Part shown: positions 10,890-18,319 of the stretch, piece after piece
Position numbering within the stretch: position 1 is the first letter of the stretch
Layout of the letters: each line of letters opens with the position of its first letter
Origin: Methylobacter sp.
GTDB lineage: Bacteria; Pseudomonadota; Gammaproteobacteria; Methylococcales; Methylomonadaceae
Direction of reading: 5' to 3'
DNA: 64,000 bases
Assembly: GCA_026399025.1 (NCBI GenBank)
Contig: JAPLRU010000049.1
Location: 62,001 to 126,000 of the forward strand
The notes under the pieces: generated by a model
Database searches by the model: none
The model's input: the letters and a program-made list of their open reading frames with translations, nothing else
Told to the model about the DNA's origin: nothing
Made by a program: the position numbers and the translations under genes

Positions 10890-11243
10890 TTATTTAGAGC
10901 GCTTAGAGGTATTGAACACATAAGACGCAACCACACCGCGTTTATCGAATTTAATCACCAAATCTTCAGTACTGCCGTCATTAAACAAACTGTAATAGTA
11001 ATTGCCGTAAGTCCATGTCTTCATGCCGTTATCAAGCCCCGTTCTCCAAGGGTTTCCAAACGTGGTGTAAATATCATTCTGAGTGGTCTCTCCTATCTTG
11101 ATAGTCGACACCTGACCGGCCGGGAACTCATGGCCAATCGTGGCGCATCCCGATGTCACTAGAAACATCATCATTACCCCGCCGCTTAAAATCTTGCCTA
11201 ACAACTTGGCGACGCTTGTTGGAGCCAAAAAACCGATTTTCAT
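10890..11243 (-). CDS. SmpA/OmlA (BamE-like) family lipoprotein
   Basis: A 117-residue protein with a long N-terminal segment ending in the lipobox LVTSGC. The mature part (VSTIKIGETTQNDIYTTFG ... GMKTWTYGNYYYSLFNDG) has the alpha-alpha-beta pattern of the SmpA/OmlA family, in which a TxxDVxxxFG-like turn precedes a beta sheet. Members of this group include BamE, but this one is probably a paralogue because BamE is normally encoded near fur or recN. It begins 2 bp after the stop of the CBS-GGDEF-EAL gene, so both are co-transcribed. A link to c-di-GMP signalling is possible but unproven. Confidence 0.7.
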   Translation of the reverse strand: MKIGFLAPTSVAKLLGKILSGGVMMMFLVTSGCATIGHEFPAGQVSTIKIGETTQNDIYTTFGNPWRTGLDNGMKTWTYGNYYYSLFNDGSTEDLVIKFDKRGVVASYVFNTSKRSK

Positions 11244-11245
11244 TT

Positions 11246-13786
11246 TTATCCACCGTTTATTTTAAATTCCGCCTTTTTCAACCATTGTTCGAAAAACAGG
11301 TCGTCAGGCAGGGGTTTACTGAAATAATAGCCCTGATAGCAAAGGCAGCCGTTTTGTTTTAAAAACTCCAGTTCCGTTTTTAGTTCCACACCTTCAGCGA
11401 CAACATCCAGATTCATGCGTTGGGCTATCGCAATAATAGTTCCCACAAAAATGGCGTCGTCTTTATTTTTAGTAATATCTTCAACAAAGGATTTATCGAT
11501 TTTTAACTGATCCACCGGCAAATGTTTCAGATAACTCAATGACGAATAGCCGGTGCCGAAATCATCGATGGAAAAGGTGTAGCCCAGTTTTTTCAACTGT
11601 TTGATTTTATCGATCGCCGCATCAACATCGCTCATCAACAAACCTTCAGTGAATTCCAGCATGATTCTTGACGGGCTTATTTGGTATTGCTTAACAAGCT
11701 TGGCAAGTATAGCGATAAAATCATCATGATAGAACTGCCTTGGACTGATATTAACCGCCAAATGCGGCAAATACAGCTGCTGCCTGTCCCACTGCCTTAG
11801 ATGAATAAACGCCTGCTCCAGCACCCAAGCACCGACCGTCTGGATCAAGCCGCATTCTTCGGCAATGGGAATAAACTTATCCGGCGCAATAAAGCCCTTG
11901 TGCGGATGATTCCAGCGAATAAGCGCTTCCGCTCCGACCAAATTACCGTAATAATCAACCTGCGGCTGATAATACAAAGACAGCTGGTTTTCATCCAAAG
12001 CCTGACGCAGCTCTTTTTCGATCAGCATTCGTTCCATCACCGCTTCCTGCATGCTGTGCTGAAAAAATTGCAACCTGTTGCGACCGCTTTCCTTGGCGCG
12101 AGCCATTGCGGTGTCGGCCTGCTTAAGCAATTCGTCCGGCAGGCCGGCGTTGTTCGAGAACATGGCGATGCCGATGCTGGAAGAAAGATATAATTTATGA
12201 CTTGTGACCGGATAAACCCGGCAAATAGCGTGTTGCAGCTTTTCCGCAACATGTCTCGCTTCATTGCAGGCCGATTCTATATGACCGCTGAGTTCGGTCA
12301 AAATAACCACAAACTCGTCGCTACTGATACGAGCGACCATATCGCCTTCCCGGACGCACAGTTTCAAGCGATAGGCGACTTCCACCAAAACGCTGTCTCC
12401 GACCGAATGACCGAGGGTTTCATTAATATTTTTAAAATGATCGAGATCGATAAAAAACAGCGCTCCGCTCTTTCCCGACCTTCGGGTAATCGCCAATTCC
12501 TGAGCCAAGCGATCATTTAACAAGCGCCGATTAGGCAATTCAGTTAAGGGATCGTAAAAAGCCAAGCGCTTAATTTCTTCTTCGCCGTTTTTTAACTGGC
12601 TAATATCGCTGAAAATAGCCGCGTAATGACTGATCTGATTGGTTTCATCATCGCGGATTTCGGTAATAGTCAGCAGTTCGGGATACACTTCGCCGTTTTT
12701 GCGCCGATTCCAGATTTCACCCTGCCAAAAACCTTGTTTGTTGATTTTGCTCCACATGGCATCGTAAAACTTTTTATCATGCCGTCCCGAACTGATAATC
12801 GCCGGAGTTTTACCGATCACTTCCTCTTCCGTGTAACCGGTAATTTTGGTGAAAGCGGCATTGCAGGTCTGAATGACCACATATTTATCGGTAGTGATAA
12901 CGCCTTCCTGGGTATTATCGATAATTTTTTTAGCCAAACAAAGGCTCTTTAACGAAGCTTTTAACAAGGCGTCCCGATGTTCCAAGGATTCTTTAAGCTC
13001 TTCAACATAAGTGCTGCGAAATCCGGCCAATATGTCCGTCAGATTGATAATGCCGATCAAATTGTTTTTATGATCGACCACGCCGAGGTGCCGAAAACCG
13101 TTGTTGAGCATCATTTTTTTGGCTTGATAAAGGCTTTCGTGCTCATTAACGGTAACCAGATCCTTGCTGGCATAATCCGCCACCATCGGATTCAGCACCA
13201 CCGAAGCCAGCGCTTTGACCACATCCCGCTCGGTCAGAATGCCGATGGATTCATCGGGAAATTCAACTCTTATCGCATCCGAATACGAAGAATGCATCAG
13301 TTTGCTCGCTTGAGCCATGGTTTGACTGGATTGAATCAGCGGCGGAGTCGGTTTTAATACGCTGCCCGCTGTTTTGAGCACCAGGAAAAATTCAAAATTG
13401 TGTTTTTTGATCACATCCGTTTGCGAAACAATGCCTTTTTGTGTGCCCTGATCATCGATTACCAGATAATGGCGCACCCCGTCTTTTTTAAATTTAAGCG
13501 AGACCTCCTCCAAGCTCATATTTTCATTAACACACAGAACCGGACTGCTCATGCCTTCAGAGATAGGCATGGAACGCGCATCGGCCGATAAAAAATCGAA
13601 TTTCAAGACGTCCCTTTCGGTCCAGATGCCGATAATTTCATCGGCTACCGTAATCAACATCGCGCTGCAATTTCGCTCCGCCATCTGGATTGCGGCATTA
13701 TGCATGGTCTCATTAGGTAAGCAGGTCAACAAAGTGGTTTGAGTAATATCTTTTATCGAAATGGCATTGAAATCAAAATTGCTCAT
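11246..13786 (-). CDS. CBS-PAS-GGDEF-EAL protein, probable c-di-GMP phosphodiesterase
   Basis: The ATG at 13784-13786 is chosen because AGAGAGGA lies just upstream; 846 residues follow. Two pairs of CBS domains (about residues 15-270) are followed by a PAS domain with PAC (about 285-405, ending in YAAIFSDISQLKNGEEE). The GGDEF domain covers about 415-580 and the EAL domain 590-840. The GGDEF signature reads ARISSDEFVVIL, so the two glycines are serines and cyclase activity is doubtful. The EAL domain keeps EALIRWNHP, the DDFGTGYSSL loop and a later VAEGVE, so it is likely an active phosphodiesterase. CBS domains usually bind adenine nucleotides. The lipoprotein gene follows after 2 bp. Confidence 0.88.
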   Translation of the reverse strand: MSNFDFNAISIKDITQTTLLTCLPNETMHNAAIQMAERNCSAMLITVADEIIGIWTERDVLKFDFLSADARSMPISEGMSSPVLCVNENMSLEEVSLKFKKDGVRHYLVIDDQGTQKGIVSQTDVIKKHNFEFFLVLKTAGSVLKPTPPLIQSSQTMAQASKLMHSSYSDAIRVEFPDESIGILTERDVVKALASVVLNPMVADYASKDLVTVNEHESLYQAKKMMLNNGFRHLGVVDHKNNLIGIINLTDILAGFRSTYVEELKESLEHRDALLKASLKSLCLAKKIIDNTQEGVITTDKYVVIQTCNAAFTKITGYTEEEVIGKTPAIISSGRHDKKFYDAMWSKINKQGFWQGEIWNRRKNGEVYPELLTITEIRDDETNQISHYAAIFSDISQLKNGEEEIKRLAFYDPLTELPNRRLLNDRLAQELAITRRSGKSGALFFIDLDHFKNINETLGHSVGDSVLVEVAYRLKLCVREGDMVARISSDEFVVILTELSGHIESACNEARHVAEKLQHAICRVYPVTSHKLYLSSSIGIAMFSNNAGLPDELLKQADTAMARAKESGRNRLQFFQHSMQEAVMERMLIEKELRQALDENQLSLYYQPQVDYYGNLVGAEALIRWNHPHKGFIAPDKFIPIAEECGLIQTVGAWVLEQAFIHLRQWDRQQLYLPHLAVNISPRQFYHDDFIAILAKLVKQYQISPSRIMLEFTEGLLMSDVDAAIDKIKQLKKLGYTFSIDDFGTGYSSLSYLKHLPVDQLKIDKSFVEDITKNKDDAIFVGTIIAIAQRMNLDVVAEGVELKTELEFLKQNGCLCYQGYYFSKPLPDDLFFEQWLKKAEFKINGG

Positions 13787-14013
13787 GAATCCTCTCTGTA
13801 TATGCATTAGCCGGTGAATAATAGCATCAAGATGAGCTTAACTAAAATTTACCCTGACTCAAGCGGAGTAAAGCGCTCAACCCTTTCAAATTCCGCTTCA
13901 ACGAGCCGCCCACGCATCGAAACGCCAACCGGCAATGCAACACCTTTCACCTTGCTCCTCTATCTGCATCCGGCATAAAATAGCTTCTTTCTTATTATTT
14001 TTGGGGTTATGCA

Positions 14014-14565
14014 ATGTCAGACACAATTTGGTTCCGAACCGGCGAAGCGACCGTATTTTCCAGCGACGGGCAAGGCACAGACGCGATGCCTGAAATATTG
14101 ATAGGCAGCGTAAAAGGACCGGCAGGCACCGCGTTTGCCAACCTGATGGGGCAAACCGCAGGACATACCCGCATGTTCGCCATTCGAGCCTGCAATCAGC
14201 AAGTGAAGCCTGCGACCATCATGGTTCCCAAAGTCACCATCAAATCGACGGATTACGTCAATTTGTTCGGCGGTCCGGTGCAGTCGGCAGTAGCGGATGC
14301 GGTTCTGGACAGCGTTATCGACGGCGTTATTCCGGCCGATCAAGCCAACGAGCTGTGCATTATTGCGATGCTGTGGATTGCACCCGAATGCGCCGCTAAC
14401 CCCGATTTGGATCGCAAAGATTTATACCGCACCAATTACGAAGCCATGAAGCTGGCTATTTCCCGCGCCATGACCAATTCACCGAGCATTGAAGAACTCA
14501 TCGCCAACCGGCATAAAATTGTCCACGAAATGTACGATCCCGAAACCGGCGAATCGCAGTGGTAG
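14014..14565 (+). CDS. Formaldehyde-activating enzyme homologue (Fae-like paralogue)
   Basis: Fae condenses formaldehyde with tetrahydromethanopterin in methylotrophs. This 183-residue protein aligns along the whole family: GEATVFSSDGQG near the N-terminus, GPAGTAFANLMGQ, KPATIMVPKVTIKS, then GPVQSAVADAVLDSVIDGVIPADQANEL. The position that is histidine in characterised Fae (His17, in EVAHIDLIIG) appears to be Met25 here (TDAMPEILIG). It also carries a C-terminal extension not seen in canonical Fae. I therefore call it a paralogue, perhaps one that binds the pterin or formaldehyde without normal catalysis. No other pterin-pathway genes are adjacent. Confidence 0.85.
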   Translation: MSDTIWFRTGEATVFSSDGQGTDAMPEILIGSVKGPAGTAFANLMGQTAGHTRMFAIRACNQQVKPATIMVPKVTIKSTDYVNLFGGPVQSAVADAVLDSVIDGVIPADQANELCIIAMLWIAPECAANPDLDRKDLYRTNYEAMKLAISRAMTNSPSIEELIANRHKIVHEMYDPETGESQW

Positions 14566-14596
14566 CAGAAAACCGGCCTTGAACTGCTAATTAAGT

Positions 14597-14622
14597 CAAG
14601 CGGAGAAAATATCTTCCGCTTG
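14597..14622 (+). terminator. Hairpin after the Fae-like gene
   Basis: The stem CAAGCGGA / TCCGCTTG lies 31 bp after the stop codon. No T tail follows, so it is only a weak terminator candidate or a transcript-stabilising hairpin. Confidence 0.3.
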
Positions 14623-14705
14623 GCGCTACCCTGGGTTAGCTAGGCCGATTACGTAACCCCGTTACACCCTTCACGCATTTTCTTGAGTACAAAAAGATCT
14701 TGACC

Positions 14706-15218
14706 ATGAGTTTATTAATCAAATACCTGGCGCTATGCTGGTTCATCAATAACCCCGCCGACTTAGTTCCCCCCAAGTCATTTATGTGGAAAACAGTGGT
14801 GTTCTACCTGATTTCGGGGTGCATTGTCGAAGGCCTGATTGCCGATCCTGCCGATGGTTCGTTGGAAGTTTTTCTGCGCACCATCATGGCGTTTTCTTCG
14901 ATCGCCACGTTATTGCTGATTACCAAAAAATGGCGGTATTTCAATCAACTGTTCACGGCTATTTTTGTTTGTGAAAACTTTATCATGACGCTGGCGATTG
15001 CCGCCGAAGCCCTGGATTTTATAATGGTCATGAATAAAGAAGAATACCGGGAAGAAGTATCCATCGGTCTGGCTGTGTTATTGGTGGGCTGGTATTTGGC
15101 GATAGTCAGTTATATTTTTCGACAGCTTCTTTCGTACAAAATGAGCACCAGCATAATCTTAGCGTTTGGCTATTTTGTGCTGACTTACGGCCTGCCGATG
15201 CTGGTTATGGATATATAG
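14706..15218 (+). CDS. Conserved-looking membrane protein, function unknown
   Basis: A 170-residue hydrophobic protein with four to five predicted membrane segments (about residues 2-14, 26-45, 52-72, 80-105, 120-142 and 148-165). I do not recognise a family. The ATG at 14706 is preferred over a TTG two codons earlier. The stop codon TAG at 15216-15218 lies inside the first bases of the repeat element that starts at 15214, so the C-terminus may have been redefined by its insertion. It follows the Fae-like gene on the same strand with a 140-bp gap. Confidence 0.6.
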   Translation: MSLLIKYLALCWFINNPADLVPPKSFMWKTVVFYLISGCIVEGLIADPADGSLEVFLRTIMAFSSIATLLLITKKWRYFNQLFTAIFVCENFIMTLAIAAEALDFIMVMNKEEYREEVSIGLAVLLVGWYLAIVSYIFRQLLSYKMSTSIILAFGYFVLTYGLPMLVMDI

Positions 15219-15519
15219 AGTCCGCAGCCAATATAGAGACATTTGCTCCTTCTCCCTCAGGGATGCCTGCACGGATGCAGGTAGTAGAGCAATGCAGGAG
15301 CAATTGCCGAGAAGGCTGGGATGAGGGGAATATAAATAGCATTTTCCTTATTTTAAATTCCCCTCGGCAACTGCTCCCTGCGTTGCTCTACCTCCTGCAT
15401 CCATGCAGTCGTCACCCAACCCTCTCCCGCTGGACGACTGCAAGGATGCAGGAGGTAGGGCAATGCAGGAGCAATTGCCGAGAGGGCTTTACGTCGCTTT
15501 ATCAACTGAGGTATCTATA
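15214..15519. repeat. Long family A repeat element with TATAGAG...TCTATA ends
   Basis: This element starts TATAGAGTCCGCAGCC, continues AATATAGAGAC, and ends GTCGCTTTATCAACTGAG followed by GTATCTATA. The same outer parts are seen at 34509-34643 and 37096-37355. The interior holds two or three copies of the GGATGCAGGAGGTAGGGCAA / GCAGGAGCAATTGCC core, arranged partly as inverted copies around an AT-rich centre. Short frames inside repeat the same peptide from copy to copy simply because the DNA is repeated. Confidence 0.75.
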
Positions 15520-15538
15520 TAACCCCTAAAGGTCTCTA

Positions 15539-15587
15539 TTCACCACGAAGGACACGCGGTTTTGCTTTGGTTTTTCTTCGTGGTGAA
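15539..15587 (-). repeat. TTCACCACGAAG hairpin repeat, possible terminator
   Basis: A perfect 12-bp stem TTCACCACGAAG / CTTCGTGGTGAA with a 25-nt loop. The same arms occur in the larger repeat at 31948-32033. It lies 6 bp beyond the stop codon of the coiled-coil gene and may act as its terminator, though there is no T tail on that strand. Confidence 0.5.
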
Positions 15588-15592
15588 GTCAT

Positions 15593-16900
15593 CTACATAG
15601 GAATTGAATTCTGATCCTGAACAGTAGCGGGACTCTCCACCTGTTTTTTCGCATCCTCTATCGCCAGTTGCAATTCCTGGCGTTGTTTTTCAAGCGCCAA
15701 TAATTCGATTTCCCGGCGAAGATACATATCGGATTCCTTGCTTTTGCTGTAGCTTTCTTTTTGCATACTCAAGCGCTGTTGTTCCCGGTGTTTTTGGTGT
15801 TCGACATCGGTATCGAATTCCAATTGCTTTTGACGCTGTTCAAAAGCGATTTGTTGAGCATGGCTTTTATCCTTAGCCTCTCGCCATCTCGCCTGCTGGC
15901 TTTCATAGTGGGCAATATCGGCTGCCAACTCTTTCTCTTTTAGCTTGGCTTGCTGCGCCAAAGCCTCCATATGAGTGCTTTGTTCGGCGATTCTGAGGCG
16001 CGCTTCATGTTTTTGCTGTTCCTGAAGCTCCGCCTCCTGGGATATTTCCTTCAGGCTGTTGTCGTGCCTGACTTGTTCGACATGGAGCCGTTTTTCGATT
16101 TCGAATTGCTCCAGCAACTGTTTTTCTTTTTCTTCAAGCAATAGTTTTTTATTCAAGGCCTGCTGGGCTTGTATTAAGCGCTCCAATTCGGCCTCGTGGT
16201 TTAGCTGATCCAGCTGTTTTTGTCTATGTTCCCGATTCTGCTGTTCCAGTTCTTGCTCCTGACGAAACAACTCCTCTCTTTTCGCATCGTTAAACTCAAA
16301 ACTTTTTTTAAGGAGGCAAAGATAAACGCGTTCCTGAGCCAACTGCACATCGGGGAAGTCTTTAAAAGCAGGCTTCAAGGAACAGAGCGTTTGCGACTGG
16401 ATATTTTGTAATACCAGCAGCTCTCCGACGGCAAAAGCAATTCTCTTTTCAATATCGCTTACGCCTTTTTGCACCCATGCGCCGTCCGCTAAGCTGAGTA
16501 ATTCTTTATCGATCAAGTTGATCAGCAAATCTTCATAGGCGGTTTTTATATGCTCATTAATGCCGGACAAGATATCCATATTGTTCAAGGCATATTTCAA
16601 TGTGGCTTGAAAGCGGATATTCAGCGCCACCTCTATCGTGCAAAAACCGTCGTAAAGTTCGAGTTGTTGAGTAATACGCCAGTTTTCAACCGGCAACGGA
16701 TAAACCCGGTGATAAAAGCGTTTAACAAAGCCTTCGGGGCGTAAAAACAAGCGCCAATAAGGCCCTATTTTGGTATGAACAAGCTGCCGGTCTACATCGA
16801 AAACAGGCTCCCAAACCTCGGAGGTAGCGAGATCATCGCCGGCTAAGGTGCCTTCAATAAACCATTTATCGATTTCGGTTCCGGGACTATTCATCTGCAT
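15593..16900 (-). CDS. Coiled-coil protein, second gene of an unrecognised pair
   Basis: A 435-residue protein from the ATG at 16898-16900 (another ATG at 16892-16894 is equally possible; a TTG lies further up). Residues about 1-200 look globular. From about 210 to the end it is almost entirely a charged, Gln/Glu-rich coiled coil (QEQELEQQNREHRQKQ, QQALNKKLLLEEKEKQ). No signal peptide or membrane segment is seen, so it should be cytoplasmic. It overlaps the upstream membrane-protein gene by about 14 bp, implying coupled expression. The family and function are unknown. A scaffold or filament role is a guess from the coiled coil. Confidence 0.6.
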   Translation of the reverse strand: MQMNSPGTEIDKWFIEGTLAGDDLATSEVWEPVFDVDRQLVHTKIGPYWRLFLRPEGFVKRFYHRVYPLPVENWRITQQLELYDGFCTIEVALNIRFQATLKYALNNMDILSGINEHIKTAYEDLLINLIDKELLSLADGAWVQKGVSDIEKRIAFAVGELLVLQNIQSQTLCSLKPAFKDFPDVQLAQERVYLCLLKKSFEFNDAKREELFRQEQELEQQNREHRQKQLDQLNHEAELERLIQAQQALNKKLLLEEKEKQLLEQFEIEKRLHVEQVRHDNSLKEISQEAELQEQQKHEARLRIAEQSTHMEALAQQAKLKEKELAADIAHYESQQARWREAKDKSHAQQIAFEQRQKQLEFDTDVEHQKHREQQRLSMQKESYSKSKESDMYLRREIELLALEKQRQELQLAIEDAKKQVESPATVQDQNSIPM

Positions 16901-18152
16901 GGGCTTGCCTGACAAGGTTGGATTCGGCTCTTAATTTATTGATCTTATCGCCCATTTTCTCGGCAATCAACGGATAAAGATTGGGCGCGAATTCTACCGT
17001 TTTATCATCGACTTTTCTTAAAAAACCTCGGCTTAACAGTAAGCCTACGGCAAACATTCTGGACCAATCGGAGTAACGCTTTGCCCGCTCTATTTCGGTT
17101 TTTTCGATGTTCATTTCAAGTTCGTCGTTTTTATTGATCCGAAACTCGGTAAATTGTCTTAAGCATTCGAAAACCAGTTCCTCTTCTTTGGCGGTCAATG
17201 GACCGGGAGCCGTAAATTCAAGACGGTAGGACAACAAAACAGTGAAAAAGTCGGCCATTGCCGCGCAAGCAAAAGCGAATAACGAGAAATTCGAATCCGA
17301 CCACATGGAGAATGAGGGTTGGATATCCGCGGTAAATTGTTTGTAAGTCATCAATAACGGTGCTTCCGGCAAAGATTGGCCGATATTGCCGGATAGTAGG
17401 TTGATCTTTAGTTGTACATTCTGGAAGTTATCCAGCATACCGGAATAGGCGCTTTCAATATTCGTCGCGATATCCAGCGCATTGATGCTGACTAACAGTT
17501 TTTGAATATCTTTATCCAATTCGGAAAAATCATGTTCGAATTTAGCCTGCCGCTCTTTCTTCTCCAGATAAATCTTGTTGTAATGTTTCCAAAAAGGACC
17601 TTCGCCGATTTGCTTCTTGTAGCCTTCGGCAATCTGTGCATGGGTGCCGAAATAGGCCTGCTGTACATCAAGCATTGCTTTTTCCAGTTCGGCGCGCTGT
17701 TGCTTTAAAACCTCGGCTTTGATGATCGAGACTTGATCGGTATAAGTTTTTACATCCGACCTGACTTTATTTAAGCGATTGATGTGCAAATTATCGTGTT
17801 GGGAAATCTCATAAAACTTGAAGTAAGAGAAAGAAATCGAAGCGCTTACCGCAACCGCTAGAGAGCAGACCACCGAAAAATAACGTATCCGGTTAGCGCG
17901 CCAATGAATACCGGCGAGTTCCAGCGAGCTAATAACAATAATGGATTGAATCGCAACGGTAATAATCAGTGCAATCCAGGAAGTAATGAAATGGGATAAT
18001 CCGTAGTAGGTAGTGAATCCTGTACAGAGGCTTAACATTAATACAATAGGGATTGTCCATATCCTTAATAAGCCGACAAATAAAGTTTGGATACTATTGA
18101 TCAAATAGCCCACGCCGGAAGCTCTTATTTTTGAGAATTCGGAATTTTTCAT
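16887..18152 (-). CDS. Membrane protein with a periplasmic/cytoplasmic coiled-coil insert, first gene of the pair
   Basis: A 421-residue protein with three clustered membrane segments near the N-terminus (about residues 33-50, 57-78, 92-112). A long helical region follows (about 120-260, RLNKVRSDVKTYTDQVSIIK ... HDFSELDKDIQKLLVSINAL). Another membrane segment lies at about 288-308, and then a soluble C-terminal part (FECLRQFTEFRINKNDELEM). It overlaps the coiled-coil gene downstream. I do not recognise the family. The pair is bounded by a 48-bp palindrome upstream and a hairpin downstream, giving it the look of a self-contained two-gene unit. Confidence 0.6.
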   Translation of the reverse strand: MKNSEFSKIRASGVGYLINSIQTLFVGLLRIWTIPIVLMLSLCTGFTTYYGLSHFITSWIALIITVAIQSIIVISSLELAGIHWRANRIRYFSVVCSLAVAVSASISFSYFKFYEISQHDNLHINRLNKVRSDVKTYTDQVSIIKAEVLKQQRAELEKAMLDVQQAYFGTHAQIAEGYKKQIGEGPFWKHYNKIYLEKKERQAKFEHDFSELDKDIQKLLVSINALDIATNIESAYSGMLDNFQNVQLKINLLSGNIGQSLPEAPLLMTYKQFTADIQPSFSMWSDSNFSLFAFACAAMADFFTVLLSYRLEFTAPGPLTAKEEELVFECLRQFTEFRINKNDELEMNIEKTEIERAKRYSDWSRMFAVGLLLSRGFLRKVDDKTVEFAPNLYPLIAEKMGDKINKLRAESNLVRQAHADE

Positions 18153-18238
18153 TTTAATGTCATGGTGTTCGGACTTGGGTGTCGGGTTGGAAAATTCACT
18201 GCGCTATGTTGAAACGACTCTGTTGCGTTAAATACAAG

Positions 18239-18286
18239 AGAACGCGGATACCCAAAGTAGGCGCCTACTTTGGGTATCCGCGTTCT
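18239..18286. terminator. Perfect 48-bp palindrome between cysN and the membrane-protein gene
   Basis: AGAACGCGGATACCCAAAGT and its exact reverse complement meet with no loop, giving 24 pairs. On the plus strand ATTTTTATCTTTTT follows, a good terminator tail, but neighbouring genes run on the minus strand. For cysN transcripts the stem is still a likely stop or processing point, although the minus-strand tail is weak. It could also be a protein-binding palindrome. Confidence 0.55.
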
Positions 18287-18319
18287 ATTTTTATCTTTTT
18301 AGCGCTTAAATAGCCGATG

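Noticed and set aside
11801-13357. Several plus-strand frames opposite the GGDEF-EAL gene
   Set aside because: All lie antisense to a gene with clear CBS, PAS, GGDEF and EAL motifs.
15263-15529. Small frame encoding a CRSNCREG-type peptide, repeated in frames at 34513-34713
   Set aside because: The peptide recurs only because the repeat DNA recurs; there is no ribosome site or codon-level sign of selection.
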